Source of the DNA: Dysosmobacter welbionis | Lineage (GTDB): Bacteria > Bacillota > Clostridia > Oscillospirales > Oscillospiraceae | Reading direction: 5' to 3' | DNA: 64,000 nt | Assembly (NCBI RefSeq): GCF_005121165.3 | Contig: NZ_CP034413.3 | Coordinates: 3,496,001-3,560,000, forward strand | Shown here: positions 1 through 9,627 of the stretch, in pieces | Layout of the letters: each line of letters opens with the position of its first letter | Position numbering within the stretch: the stretch's first letter is position 1 | The notes under the pieces: generated by a model | Database searches by the model: none | What the model was told of the DNA's origin: nothing | Seen by the model: only the letters and a program-made list of their open reading frames with translations | Translations under genes and position numbers: made by a program

Positions 1-309
1 GCGGCAATCCGGGGCCGGATGAAGGAGCTGCTGGAAAAGCGCAGGGCCAGCCAGCCGCTGGAGTTCCCCAGCGCGGGCAGCACCTTCAAGCGGCCGGAGG
101 GCTATTACGCCGGGACGCTGATCGACCAATGCGGCCTGAAGGGGCTGACGGTGGGCGGCGCCCAGGTCAGCGAGAAGCATGCGGGCTTTGTCATCAACCG
201 GGGCGGCGCCACCTGCGCCGACGTGAAGGAGCTGATCCGCCAGATCCAGGAGCGGGTCTTTGCGCAGGCCGGCGTCCGGCTGGAGCCGGAGGTCCGGATC
301 ATCGACTGA
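1..309 (+). CDS. murB: UDP-N-acetylenolpyruvoylglucosamine reductase, C-terminal part
   Basis: The frame is open from the first base, so only about the last 102 residues are present. MurB is the cytoplasmic FAD enzyme that reduces UDP-GlcNAc-enolpyruvate to UDP-MurNAc in peptidoglycan precursor synthesis. The visible part carries family signatures: PSAGSTFKRPEGYYAG (a serine here is the usual proton donor), LIDQCGLKG, VSEKHAGFVIN and a closing LEPEVRIID. It is followed after 18 bp by rapZ, the usual murB-rapZ-yvcK-whiA order of Firmicutes. The N-terminal FAD domain lies outside the window. Confidence 0.95.
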   Translation, partial: AAIRGRMKELLEKRRASQPLEFPSAGSTFKRPEGYYAGTLIDQCGLKGLTVGGAQVSEKHAGFVINRGGATCADVKELIRQIQERVFAQAGVRLEPEVRIID

Positions 310-327
310 GAAAGGGGCGGTGCGGAC

Positions 328-1189
328 ATGGAAATCCTCATCATCTCCGGCCTCTCCGGGGCCGGGAAGAGCAAGGCGGCCTCCTTTTTGGAGGACATGG
401 GCTTTTATATCGTGGACAATATGCCCGCCGCCATGATCCTGAAATTTGCGGAGTTCTGCGCCGGGGGCAACGGCCGCTACGACCGGGTGGCCCTGGTGTA
501 CGACGTGCGGACGGCCAGCTCCTTCACGGAGCTGTTCGACGTGCTGGATAAGCTGAAGGACATGGAGGCCCAGTGCCGGATGCTGTTTCTGGAGGCCGCG
601 CCGGAGGTCATCATCAAGCGGTACAAGGAGACCCGCCGCCGCCATCCCCTGGCGGCAGACACCGACTCCCTGGAGGAGGCGGTGAAGAAGGAGAGGGCCA
701 TGATGGCCCCCGTCAAGGAGCGGGCGGACTTTGTTATCGACACCTCCCGCACCTCCACCGCCCAACTGCGGGGAGAGCTGCTGCGCCTCTTCGGCCAGGA
801 GGGGGAGAAGGGGGGATGACGGTGAGCGTCACCTCCTTCGGCTTCAAGTACGGCCTGCCTCTGGAGGCGGATCTGGTGTTTGACGTGCGGTTCATGCCGA
901 ATCCCTTCTATATGGAGGACCTGCGTCCCCGGACGGGGCTGGACCAGGCGGTGGCGGACTATGTGTTCCACTTCCCACAGACCCAGGACTACATGCGCCG
1001 TTTGGAGGACCTGCTGGCCTTCTCCCTGCCCCTGTACGCGGAGGAGGGAAAGACCTCTCTCACCATCGCCGTGGGCTGCACGGGGGGCACCACCGCTCCG
1101 TGGCGGTGACCCATGCCCTGGCGGGCTTCATCCACGGCCTGGGCTATCAGGTGCTGGAGAACCACCGGGACATGACCCGGGGAGGCTGA
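328..1189 (+). CDS. rapZ: RNase adapter / nucleotide-binding protein RapZ (two apparent frameshifts)
   Basis: RapZ-family P-loop protein. In Firmicutes (YvjC/YvcJ type) it binds nucleotides and affects cell-wall or small-RNA signalling. The first piece (328-816) has the Walker A GLSGAGKSKAA and the family motif DNMPAAM. The reading then continues one frame lower from about 816 (VTSFGFKYGLP, FDVRFMPNPFY, LRPRTGLD, IAVGCTGG). It shifts again at about 1087 to HHRSVAV and ends at 1189. Each shift is -1 and sits in a run of six G; adding one G to each gives 287 residues, the normal family length. Both breaks look like sequence errors, although the first creates an ATGA stop/start overlap that could also be read as a split gene. 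Confidence 0.9.
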
Positions 1190-1192
1190 GCC

Positions 1193-2251
1193 GTGAGGGA
1201 GCAGGAATACCGCGTCCCCCGGGCCCATGGCCCCAAGGTGGCCGTCATCGGCGGCGGCCACGGCCTGTCCAACATGCTGCGGGGACTGAAGCAATATACG
1301 GAGAATATCTCCGCCATCGTCACGGTGGCGGATGATGGCGGCGGCTCCGGCATGCTGCGCCAGGACCTGGGGATGCCTCCGCCGGGGGACATCCGCAGCT
1401 GTATGGAGGCCCTGGCAAACACGGAGCCGGTGATGCGGGAGCTGCTCCACTACCGCTTCACCGAGGGGAGCCTGGCGGGGCAGAGCTTCGGCAACCTGTT
1501 TCTGGCGGCGCTGAACGGCATCTCCCCGTCCTTTGACGCGGCGGTGCGCCGCATGAGCCAGGTCCTGGCCATCACCGGACGGGTGCTGCCGGTGACCACG
1601 GCGGACGTGCAGCTGGAGGCGGAATTTGAGAACGGCGCCACGGTGGTGGGGGAGTCCAAGATCTTTTACTGCAAAAAGCAGGAGGACTGCCGCATCCGCC
1701 AGGTGCGTCTGATCCCCTCCCGGCCCAAGGCCCTGCCGGAGGCGGTCTCCGCCATCGCCGACGCGGATATGATCGTCCTGGGGCCCGGCAGCCTGTACAC
1801 CAGCATCATCCCCAATCTGCTGGTGGATGGCATCGTGAAGGCGATCCGGGAGTCCGACGCCCTGAAGGTCTATGTCTGCAACGTCATGACCCAGGAGGGG
1901 GAGACGGAGGGCTACACCGTATCCGACCACATCGCCGCCATCTTCGCCCATTCGGCGCAGGGCCTGTTCCGCCTGTGCCTCACCAACTCCTCGCCCATCC
2001 CCAAGGCGGTGGCCGCCCGGTACGCGGAGGAGGGGGCCGAGCGCATCCGATGCGACAAGTCCGCCTGCGCGGCCCTGGGCGTGGAGGTCGTGGAGCGGCC
2101 GGTGGCCACGGTGGAGAGCGGCTTTGTCCGCCACAGCTCCGCGGCCCTGGCCCGGGAGCTGATCCTGCTCCATGCGGAGCGGAGCGTCCGGATCGCCGGT
2201 GCCCGATTCCGCCCCCGGGAGGACTCCTACCAGATGGAGGAGCAGAAATGA
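1193..2251 (+). CDS. yvcK: Gluconeogenesis factor family protein YvcK
   Basis: 352 residues with a GTG start, 3 bp after rapZ. The family (YvcK/CuvA, related to CofD) binds UDP-sugars and is needed for normal cell shape and growth on gluconeogenic carbon. The sequence shows the N-terminal VAVIGGGHGLSNMLRGLK and the glycine-rich VADDGGGSGMLRQDLGMPPPGDIR region (residues about 15-65), then LGPGSLYTSIIPNLLV near residue 200. It is intact, unlike the gene before it. Translational coupling with rapZ and whiA is likely. Confidence 0.95.
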   Translation: MREQEYRVPRAHGPKVAVIGGGHGLSNMLRGLKQYTENISAIVTVADDGGGSGMLRQDLGMPPPGDIRSCMEALANTEPVMRELLHYRFTEGSLAGQSFGNLFLAALNGISPSFDAAVRRMSQVLAITGRVLPVTTADVQLEAEFENGATVVGESKIFYCKKQEDCRIRQVRLIPSRPKALPEAVSAIADADMIVLGPGSLYTSIIPNLLVDGIVKAIRESDALKVYVCNVMTQEGETEGYTVSDHIAAIFAHSAQGLFRLCLTNSSPIPKAVAARYAEEGAERIRCDKSACAALGVEVVERPVATVESGFVRHSSAALARELILLHAERSVRIAGARFRPREDSYQMEEQK

Positions 2252-2287
2252 GCCCCACAATTACCCAGAGTTGGAGGAGACCCACCC

Positions 2288-3187
2288 ATGTCCTTTTCCT
2301 TTGAAGCCAAAAACGAGCTGTGCCGCCTGCCGGTGCAGAAGCTGTGCTGCGCCCGGGCGGAGGCCTACGGCATCCTGCTGTACTGCAACACCTTCAGCGC
2401 AAGCGAGGTGCGGATCATCACCGGGAACCCCGCTCTGGCTGCCCGGCTTCCCAAGCTGTTTCACCGGGCCTTCGGCCTGCGGTTCGACCGGCTGCCGGAG
2501 GAGGGGGAGAGCGGCAAGCTGGTGTTCCAGATCACAGACGGCGGCAAGCTCCGCCGGATCGTGGACCTGCTGGGCTTCAGCCCGGAGCAGAACCTGGCCC
2601 TGCACATCAACTTCGGACTGCTGGAGGAGGAGTGCTGCCGGGCGTCCTTCCTGCGGGGGGTGTTCTTCGCCGGGGGCAGCGTCACGGACCCGGCCAAGCG
2701 GTACCACCTGGAGCTGGCGACCTCCCACCTGCAGGTGAGCCGGGAGCTGGAGGTGCTGCTGCGGGAGTGCGGCTATCCCCCCAAGAGCGTGGCCCGCAAC
2801 GGCAGCTTCATCACCTACTTCAAGCAGAGCGACCAGATCGAGGACTTCCTGACGCTGATCGGTGCGCCCGTGGCCGCCATGAGCGTCATGTCCGCCAAGC
2901 TGGAAAAGGACCTGCGCAACAGCGTTAACCGCCGCCTCAACTGCGACAGCGCCAATCTGGACAAGGCGGTGGAGGCGGCCCAGGAACAGCTGGAATCGAT
3001 CCGGAAGCTCCAGCGGGCGGGCCTCCTGGACCAGCTGCCGGACAAGCTCCAGCTGACGGCGGCCCTGCGGCTGGAGAATCCGGAGCTGACCCTCAGTGAG
3101 CTGGCGGAGGAGTTTGACCCGCCGGTGACCAAGTCCTGCCTGAACCACCGGCTGCGGAAGATCACCCAGCTGGCAAAAGGGCTGTAA
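2288..3187 (+). CDS. whiA: DNA-binding protein WhiA
   Basis: 299 residues, ATG preceded by GGAGGAGACCCACCC. WhiA joins an N-terminal LAGLIDADG-like domain to a C-terminal helix-turn-helix. In Firmicutes it binds DNA and influences cell division and chromosome segregation; in actinomycetes it controls sporulation. The family signatures seen are SFEAKNELCRLP at the start, LRGVFFAGGSVTDP near residue 118 and the C-terminal FDPPVTKSCLNHRLRKI. Last gene of the conserved rapZ-yvcK-whiA block. Confidence 0.95.
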   Translation: MSFSFEAKNELCRLPVQKLCCARAEAYGILLYCNTFSASEVRIITGNPALAARLPKLFHRAFGLRFDRLPEEGESGKLVFQITDGGKLRRIVDLLGFSPEQNLALHINFGLLEEECCRASFLRGVFFAGGSVTDPAKRYHLELATSHLQVSRELEVLLRECGYPPKSVARNGSFITYFKQSDQIEDFLTLIGAPVAAMSVMSAKLEKDLRNSVNRRLNCDSANLDKAVEAAQEQLESIRKLQRAGLLDQLPDKLQLTAALRLENPELTLSELAEEFDPPVTKSCLNHRLRKITQLAKGL

Positions 3188-3235
3188 AGTAAATGCGCTT
3201 TACAATTTATCAAAGAAAAGTTGGAGGAATATACA

Positions 3236-3685
3236 ATGGATCGCTGTGCGGCAGCCTATGCATATCACAAACAGGGGTATAACTGTGCCCAGTCTGTGGC
3301 CGGGGCCTTTGCGGACCTGACGGGCACGGCGCCGGAGCAGCTGATGGCCGCCATGGGCGGCTTCGGCGGCGGCGTGGGCGGCAGCCATGAGGAGCTGTGC
3401 GGCGCCGTCAGCGGCGGCGTGCTGGTGCTGAGTCTGCTGCACCCCCATACGGACGGAGAGGACAGGGCCGGAAAGGTGCGCCTCTACGCCCAGGCCAAGG
3501 AGTTCCGCCGCCGGTTCCAGGAGGTGTTCGGCCTGACCCGGTGCGGAGACCTGCTGCGGGCCCGGCCCGGCGTCACAGAGAGGAACCCGGCCTCCCAGCG
3601 GCTGGGAGTCACCGCCCACTGCGACAACATGATCGTCACGGCTGTGGAGATCCTGGAGCAGATGCTGCAGGAGGAGCCCGCATGA
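3236..3685 (+). CDS. C_GCAxxG_C_C family protein (putative redox or metal protein)
   Basis: 149 residues. The start at 3236 is chosen because GGAGGAA lies 7 bp upstream; the in-frame TTG at 3221 lies before that site. The family name comes from a spaced cysteine/glycine pattern seen here as NCAQSV (residue about 19), MGGFGGGVGG, EELCGAVSGG, then single cysteines in TRCGDLL and AHCDN. Members are often found beside oxidoreductases and their function is unproven; a redox or metal-binding role is inference. It overlaps the next gene by 4 bp (ATGA), so the two are probably co-translated. Confidence 0.8.
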   Translation: MDRCAAAYAYHKQGYNCAQSVAGAFADLTGTAPEQLMAAMGGFGGGVGGSHEELCGAVSGGVLVLSLLHPHTDGEDRAGKVRLYAQAKEFRRRFQEVFGLTRCGDLLRARPGVTERNPASQRLGVTAHCDNMIVTAVEILEQMLQEEPA

Positions 3686-4110
3686 CCTGGGCAGAGCTGT
3701 ATTCAGAGGCTGCGCGGCCCACGCTGGAGGAAATCGACGCCTATGCGCATACGCCCCTTTGGCCGCAGCTGCGCGCGTATCTGGCGGCGGCCTATGGAGC
3801 GGGACCGCGGCTGGAGTACAGCCGGTGCGGTCTGGAGCCGGGATGGAATGTGAAGTTCCGCAGGGGCAGCAAGTCTCTCTGCACGGTCTACCTGCGGCCT
3901 GGGTTTGTGACGGCCATGGTTTCTGTCGCGCCCAAGGATGAGGAGGCCGCCCAGATGGTCCTGCTCACCTGCACGGCAGAGACACAGGCGGTCTACCATC
4001 GGTCCGCTGCATCCAAAATGGGCCGCTGGCTCATGCTGGACATCACGTCACCGGAGATGCTGGAGGATGTGAAAGCTCTGCTGGCCGTGCGGGTCAAGCC
4101 CGCAGAGTGA
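3682..4110 (+). CDS. DUF3788-type protein
   Basis: 142 residues, starting in an ATGA overlap with the previous gene. The sequence resembles the DUF3788 family: an acidic N-terminus, GLEPGWNVKFRRGSKSLCTVYL in the middle, a short hydrophobic strand and a C-terminal DITSPEMLEDVKALLAVR. There is no signal peptide or membrane segment. Function unknown; the family is sometimes compared with small regulatory or nucleotide-binding proteins, but nothing in the sequence shows this. The DUF assignment is from memory of family features. Confidence 0.7.
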   Translation: MTWAELYSEAARPTLEEIDAYAHTPLWPQLRAYLAAAYGAGPRLEYSRCGLEPGWNVKFRRGSKSLCTVYLRPGFVTAMVSVAPKDEEAAQMVLLTCTAETQAVYHRSAASKMGRWLMLDITSPEMLEDVKALLAVRVKPAE

Positions 4111-4162
4111 GCACCCCGCCCTTTGCAAGGACGGCGCGTGCGATTTTGGAAAGGAACATGCT

Positions 4163-7100
4163 ATGTCTTTTGTCCATCTCCACGTTCATACGGAATTCAG
4201 CTTATTGGACGGCGCCTGCCGCATCCGGGACCTGCCCGGCATCGTGAAGGCCATGGGCCAGACCGCCTGCGCTGTCACGGACCACGGCGTCATGTACGGT
4301 GCCGTGGACTTTTACCGCGCCTGCAAGGCGGAGGGGGTCAAGCCTATCATCGGCTGCGAGGTGTACGTCACCCCCAGGGCCGGACCCGGTTCGACAAGGT
4401 CCACGAGCTGGACGCGGAGAGCCGCCATCTGGTGCTGCTCTGCGAGAACGAGGAGGGCTACCGGAACCTGTCCTACCTGGTGTCCATGGGGTGGACAGAG
4501 GGCTTCTATATCAAGCCCCGGATCGACCTGGAGCTGCTGCGGCAGTACAGCGGGGGACTGATCGCCCTGTCGGCCTGCCTCGCCGGGGAGATCCCCCGGC
4601 GGCTGCGGAACGGGGAGTACGAGAACGCCAAGGCCTATGCCCTAGAGCTCTCCCACATCTTCGGCCCGGACCGCTTCTATCTGGAGCTCCAGGACCACGG
4701 CATCCGGGACCAGGCCATCGTGAACCAGGGCATCCTCCGCATCCACCGGGAGACGGGGCTGCCTATGGTGTGCACCAACGACGCGCACTACCTCCGGAAG
4801 GAGGACGCGGAGGCCCACGATGTACTGCTGTGCATCCAGACCGGCAAGACCATCGACGACGAGAACCGGATGCGCTATGAGCCCCGGAACTTCTACCTCC
4901 GCAGCGAGGAGGAGATGGCGGCCCTGTTCGCGGGCTACGAGGGCGCGCTGGAGAACACGTCGAAGATCGCCGACATGTGCAATCTGGACTTTTCCTTCGG
5001 CAAGTACCACCTGCCGGAATTCCGGCTGCCGGAGGGGTACGACAGCTTCTCCTATCTGAAAAAGCTCTGCGACGAGGGCTATCGGGAGCGGTATGGAACG
5101 GACGACCAGTACCGGGACCAGCTCCGGTACGAGCAGGACATGATCGAGAAGATGGGCTTCACCGACTACTTCCTGATCGTCTCCGACTTCGTCCGCTATG
5201 CCAGAAGCGCAGGCATCCCCGTGGGTCCCGGTCGGGGCAGCGCCGCGGGCAGCATGGTCAGCTACTGCCTCCACATCACGGACATCGACCCCATGAAGTA
5301 CAACCTGTACTTCGAGCGGTTCCTGAACCCGGAGCGGGTCAGCATGCCGGATATCGACATGGACTTCGGCGACACCCGCCGGGGCGAGGTGGTGGACTAC
5401 GTCCGCCGGAAGTACGGGGATGACCACGTGGCCCAGATCGTCACCTTCGGCACCATGGCCGCCCGGGGCGTGATCCGGGACGTGGGCCGGGTGATGAACA
5501 TGCCCTATGCCGACGTGGACGTGATCGCCAAGCAGGTGCCCGCCGGGCCCGGCGCCCTCCACATCACCCTGGACGACGCCCTGCGCCTGTCCAAGCCCCT
5601 GCGGGAGCAGTACGAGACCGATGAGCAGGTGAAAAAGCTCATCGACACCGCCAAGGCCCTGGAGGGGATGCCCCGCCACGCCTCCACCCACGCCGCCGGC
5701 GTGGTCATCACCAAGCGGCCGGTGTACGAGTACGTGCCCCTGGCGAAGAACGACGACGCCGTGGTGTGCCAGTACGTCATGACCACCCTGGAGGAGCTGG
5801 GCCTCCTGAAGATGGACTTCCTGGGGCTGCGGAACCTGACGGTGCTGGATGACGCGGTGAAGATGGTCCAGGAGCGCCTGCCGGACTTCAAGCTCTCGGA
5901 CATCCCGGAGGACGACCCGGAGACCTTTGAGATGATCTCTGCCGGCAAGACCTCCGGCGTGTTCCAGATGGAGTCCGCGGGCATGACCGGCGTGTGCGTG
6001 GGCCTGCGGCCCCAGAACATCGAGGACATCACCGCCATCATCGCGCTCTACCGCCCCGGCCCCATGGACTCCATCCCCCGGTTCATCGCCTGCAAGCATG
6101 ACTCCAGCAAGATCAAGTACCTCCACCCGTCCCTGGAGCCGATCCTCTCCGTCACCTACGGGTGCATCGTCTACCAGGAGCAGGTGATCCAGATCTTCCA
6201 GCAGCTGGCGGGATACTCTCTGGGGCAGGCGGACATGGTGCGCCGGGCCATCTCCAAGAAAAAGGCCGCCCAGATCGAGAAGGAGCGGGAGGCATTCCTC
6301 CACGGCGATCCGGAGCGGAACATTGCGGGCTGCGTGGCAAACGGCATCCCGGAGGAGACGGCCCAGGCCATCTATCAGGATATCTACGACTTTGCCAACT
6401 ACGCGTTCAACAAGGCCCACGCCGTCTCCTACGCGGTGGTGGCCTATCAGACCGCCTGGTTCAAGTGCCACTACACCCGGGAGTACATGGCGGCGCTGCT
6501 GACCAGCGTGCTGGACAACTCCGATAAGGTGGCGGGCTACATCAGCGAGTGCCGGGACTGCGGCATCGCCCTGCTGCCGCCGGACATCAACCGCTCCGCC
6601 GACCGGTTCACCGTGGAGGAGGGGGGCATCCGCTTCGGGCTGGTGGCCATCAAGAACATCGGCCGGGGCTTTATCCAGGCGGTGATGCGGGAGCGGGAGC
6701 AGGCGCCCTTCACGTCCCTCTACGACTTCTGCGACCGAATGGCGGGCAGCGACATCAACAAGCGGGCGGTGGAGAACCTGATCCGCTCCGGCGCCTTCGA
6801 TGCCCTGGGGGCCAGGCGGTCCCAGCTGATCCAGGTGTACGAGTCCGTCATGGACGCGGTGGCGGACAGCCGCCGCCAGAACTTGGAGGGGCAGATGGAT
6901 TTCTTCTCCCTGGCGGACGGCAGCAGCGGCGGGAGAAAGAATGTGAAGGAAATCCCCTTGCCGGACATCGACGAGTACACCCCGAGGAACGGATGCTGAT
7001 GGAGAAGGAGACCACGGGCCTCTATCTCTCCGGCCACCCCATGGACCAGTACCGGGAGGCGGTGCGGCGGCTGGGGGCGCCCACTATCGGCTCCATTCTG

Positions 7101-7646
7101 GGAGACTTCGCCCAAGAGGGCGGCCCCACACGGTTCGCCGACGACCAGCGGATCACCATCTGCGGCATCGTCACCTCCAGCAAGACGAAGACCACCCGCA
7201 ACAACTCCCTGATGGCCTATGTGACGGTGGAGGACGACACCGCCTCCATCGAGCTGCTGTGCTTCGCCCGGGTGCTGGAGTCCTGCGGGCCGTACCTGAA
7301 GGAGAACCAGGCAGTGGTGGTGAAGGGGCGGCTCTCCGTCCGGGACGAGAAAGCGCCCCAGATCCTCTGCGACAGCGCGTATCCGCTCTCTGCCGCAGGC
7401 GCTCCGGCGGCGGAAGGGCAGGCCGCGAAAGCGCCGGATCAGGTGCTGTACCTGAAGTTCCCTAGCCTGGACCACCCCAGCGTGCGCCACATGAAGCTGG
7501 TGTTCCAGATGTTTCCCGGCAACGCCGCTGTGAAGATGGTGATGGCGGACACCCGCAAGGTCTACGGCACCCATGCAAGCCTCCACGAGGCCCTGCTGCA
7601 GGAGGCCCGGGAGACGTTGGGAGAGGCCAATGTGGTGGTGAAATAG
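4163..7646 (+). CDS. dnaE: DNA polymerase III alpha subunit DnaE (two apparent frameshifts)
   Basis: Replicative polymerase alpha subunit. The N-terminal PHP domain begins HLHVHTEFSLLDGACRI and AVTDHGVMYGAVDFY. The catalytic region includes GPGRGSAAGSMVSYCL and the acidic motif MPDIDMDFGDTRR. The C-terminal OB-fold region holds GIVTSSKTKTTRNNSLMAYV. The frame drops by one near 4380 (between VYVTPR and RTRFDKVHEL) and again near 6983, where CCGAGGAA should be CCGGAGGAA (EYTPEERMLMEKETTGLYLSGHP). With two bases restored the protein is 1161 residues, normal for DnaE. Both breaks are probably sequence errors, since the gene is expected to be essential and both flanks are well conserved. Confidence 0.93.
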
Positions 7647-7651
7647 AACGG

Positions 7652-7684
7652 AACGCCCGTGTCCAAAAGGACACGGGCGTTTTT
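7652..7684 (+). terminator. Rho-independent terminator after dnaE
   Basis: A 13-bp perfect stem (AACGCCCGTGTCC / GGACACGGGCGTT) with an AAAA loop is followed by a T run, 5 bp after the dnaE stop codon. It separates dnaE from the convergent minus-strand gene. Confidence 0.9.
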
Positions 7685-7687
7685 CAT

Positions 7688-7954
7688 TCACAAGCGCCGT
7701 TTCAGCTTCAAGACCAGCTCCACAACCCCGGCGCCCAGGGTCAGGCAGGCGGCCTGGATGGTCCAGAGCATTGGCCCTTCACTGCCGGGGATGGGGATTG
7801 TGCTGGCCCAGAGGAAAAGGATCAGGGCCAAAGCTGCCGCCCCCGCTGTCAGCAGCCAGCCGCGCCGCCAGCGGCGCAGCAGCCAGCGGAACAGCAGACC
7901 GGCCAGAAGGGGGAAGACCGCGACGAGCATCCAGTTCCATACGATCTGAAGCAA
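7688..7954 (-). CDS. Small membrane protein of unknown function
   Basis: 88 residues from a TTG start with a good upstream AAGGAGGG site. The sequence is almost entirely hydrophobic with three predicted membrane segments: LVAVFPLLAGLLF, the stretch ending in LALILFLWAST, and MLWTIQAACLTLGAGVVELVL. A basic WLLRRWRRGW loop lies between the first two, and the C-terminus KLKRRL is positively charged. I do not recognise a family. It lies downstream of the minus-strand DUF4364 gene and may be cotranscribed with it. Confidence 0.65.
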   Translation of the reverse strand: MLQIVWNWMLVAVFPLLAGLLFRWLLRRWRRGWLLTAGAAALALILFLWASTIPIPGSEGPMLWTIQAACLTLGAGVVELVLKLKRRL

Positions 7955-8044
7955 GAGAATCCCTCCTTATCTCCCAAAACGGGCCGACAGGCCGTGGAGC
8001 GGGGACCCGGCGGCCAGGAGAAGGAGCCCCCTCGCCGCCCCTCC

Positions 8045-8584
8045 TTACGGGGCCTCGTCCTCGGGCTCGGAGGACATCAGGGCCCGCATGATCTCGCCAT
8101 ACAGCCGCTCCGGGGATTTCTGGAACCGCTCCGTCAGCATGGCGGCCATGTCCTCCCGGGGGATGGCCAGCCGCAGGTCCATCACGCTGCCCATGTCGTC
8201 CGACAGCTCCAGCCGCACCGTGTAGGTGCCGTTGGGCCGCTTCTCCGTGGAGGCCTTCACCTGGCTCTTGCGCCGCAGGTGGCGGTTGCAGGCCGCCAGG
8301 TTCTTGTCGCACCGCAGCCGCACGGAGTAGGGGAGGCTGGACTCGCAGATCCGGCTGTTCCGCAGGCCCTTGTCGGTGATGGCGTACAGCCCGTCCGCAG
8401 ACAGCGTCAGATGCTCAGTCCGCACCAGATCGGAGAGGCACTCGGCAAAGTCGAAATAGTCCACGCCCTCGTCGCACATGGCCAGATCCCACACGGTATC
8501 AAAGGGAATCGGCTCGATCACCCGGGCGGTGATATACAGAATCAGAAACTTGATCTCCAGCTTGTCATGGATAAAGCCGGGCAT
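8045..8584 (-). CDS. DUF4364 family protein
   Basis: 179 residues. The ATG at 8584 is preferred over the GTG at 8593 because AGGAGG lies 8 bp upstream of it. The N-terminal half (FIHDKLEIKFLILYITARV, DYFDFAECLSDLVRTEHL, YAITDKGLRNSRICESSLP) looks like the winged-helix-like DUF4364 family that is widespread in Clostridia. The C-terminal half is a beta-rich part (NGTYTVRLELSDD) with a PREDMAAMLTERFQ helix. A regulatory role is inferred only from the predicted fold. Confidence 0.8.
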   Translation of the reverse strand: MPGFIHDKLEIKFLILYITARVIEPIPFDTVWDLAMCDEGVDYFDFAECLSDLVRTEHLTLSADGLYAITDKGLRNSRICESSLPYSVRLRCDKNLAACNRHLRRKSQVKASTEKRPNGTYTVRLELSDDMGSVMDLRLAIPREDMAAMLTERFQKSPERLYGEIMRALMSSEPEDEAP

Positions 8585-8612
8585 CCGCGTCACCTCCTTG
8601 GAATGGGATTGG

Positions 8613-8628
8613 ATACAATTGTATTATA
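8613..8628 (-). promoter_or_regulatory. -10 element and 12-bp palindrome upstream of the DUF4364 gene
   Basis: Read on the minus strand, TATAAT (8623-8628) is followed at once by the perfect palindrome ATACAATTGTAT (8613-8624), which would cover the transcription start. No good -35 box is visible. The palindrome could be an operator; this is inference. Confidence 0.5.
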
Positions 8629-8699
8629 CCGCAGGACCGCCGGGTTTGTATAGTCCGAATTTCCCCGCCGCCGCACCAATGGGAGCCGGGCGCATACAC

Positions 8700-8727
8700 T
8701 GGATTGAAAGAGCTTCTCTTTCATCCA
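8700..8727 (+). other. Leader hairpin before the cysteine-rich gene
   Basis: A stem of about 12 bp (TGGATTGAAAGAG / CTCTTTCATCCA, one mismatch or bulge, 3-nt loop) lies about 10 bp before the ribosome binding site of the next gene. The sequence CATACACT just upstream (8693-8700) resembles a sporulation sigma -10 box, but no matching -35 was found. Confidence 0.5.
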
Positions 8728-8750
8728 GCTACTTATTAGGAGGTATTGCA

Positions 8751-9581
8751 ATGCCCGAGAAAGTTATGCCCGGTCCCGTGGAGGACTCCTGCGGCATCCG
8801 GGAGGCGGTTTGCATCCATACCAGGAAGATTTTTGATTCCTGCCGCGATAAGGACTGCATCGAGGACCTGCGGTTTTACCCCAAGCTGCAGTGTGTGGAC
8901 ATCATCAACCGCGCCCTGTCCGTGAAGGGCGGCAGCGCCAAGCTGCTGTACGTCTATGTGGATGTGGAGCCCGTCAGCTTCAACCGGGGCTTCTACACCG
9001 TGGATATGCGCTTCTTCTACCATGTGACGCTCCAGGCCTATCTCAGCTGCCCGGTGCCGGTGACGGTGGAGGGCCTGTGCGTCTTTGACAAGCGGGCCAT
9101 CCTGTTCGGCAGCGAGGGGAACGCCAAGATCTTCTCCTCCGAGATGCGGGCCGGAGAGCCGGATCCCCAGATGATGCAGCGGTCCAACACGCCCATCGCC
9201 GTGGTGGAGGCCGTGGACCCCATCGTGCTGGACGCCCGCATCATGGACTGCTGCTGCAAGCGGGACTGCGACTGCGACCTGTGTGAAATCCCCACCTTCG
9301 TGGGCGACTGCTTCGGCGGGGAGCTGTCCAGCGGGGACGACAGCCGACGGATCTATGTGACCCTGGGCCAGTTCTCCATCGTCCGGCTGGAGCGGGACAC
9401 CCAGCTGCTGGTGCCCGTCTACGACTACTGTATGCCCGACAAGGAGTGCGCCTGCGGCGACGGCTGCGAGGACCCCTGCGCTCTGTTCCGGAACATCTCC
9501 TTCCCGGTGGGCGAGTTCTTCCCGCCCAACACCGTCAAGCGGCCGGAGAGCTGCGACGACATCAAGAGCTGCTGCAAGTGA
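8751..9581 (+). CDS. Cysteine-rich conserved protein of unknown function
   Basis: 276 residues, ATG with an AGGAGG site 7 bp upstream. The protein is acidic and soluble, with no signal peptide or membrane segment. The first half is beta-rich (KLLYVYVDVEPVSFNRGFYTV, MRFFYHVTLQAYLSC). Cysteines cluster strongly in the second half: MDCCCKRDCDCDLCE near residue 165, PDKECACGDGCEDPC near 235 and CDDIKSCCK at the end. Such clusters suggest metal binding or disulfide cross-linking, as in spore-coat proteins. I cannot name a family, and the coat idea is inference from composition and the sporulating host. Confidence 0.75.
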   Translation: MPEKVMPGPVEDSCGIREAVCIHTRKIFDSCRDKDCIEDLRFYPKLQCVDIINRALSVKGGSAKLLYVYVDVEPVSFNRGFYTVDMRFFYHVTLQAYLSCPVPVTVEGLCVFDKRAILFGSEGNAKIFSSEMRAGEPDPQMMQRSNTPIAVVEAVDPIVLDARIMDCCCKRDCDCDLCEIPTFVGDCFGGELSSGDDSRRIYVTLGQFSIVRLERDTQLLVPVYDYCMPDKECACGDGCEDPCALFRNISFPVGEFFPPNTVKRPESCDDIKSCCK

Positions 9582-9594
9582 GCGGCAGACCAAC

Positions 9595-9626
9595 AGGACC
9601 CCGGCTGCTTGCCGGGGTCCTGTTTT
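9595..9626 (+). terminator. Terminator between convergent genes
   Basis: An 11-bp stem, AGGACCCCGGC / GCCGGGGTCCT, with loop TGCTT is followed by GTTTT. It closes the cysteine-rich gene and faces the minus-strand membrane-protein cluster. Confidence 0.85.
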
Positions 9627-9627
9627 G

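Noticed and set aside
816-1109. A separate small gene starting at the ATGA overlap in rapZ
   Set aside because: Its sequence is the middle of RapZ, and a second frameshift in the same gene follows at about 1087. Two G-run errors explain both better than a split gene.
989-2260. Long minus-strand frame opposite yvcK
   Set aside because: A shadow of the intact plus-strand yvcK; high GC content leaves antisense frames open. No family sequence.
4642-6471. 609-codon minus-strand frame opposite dnaE
   Set aside because: Runs antisense to conserved DnaE motifs and is low-complexity (His/Gly/Val-rich).
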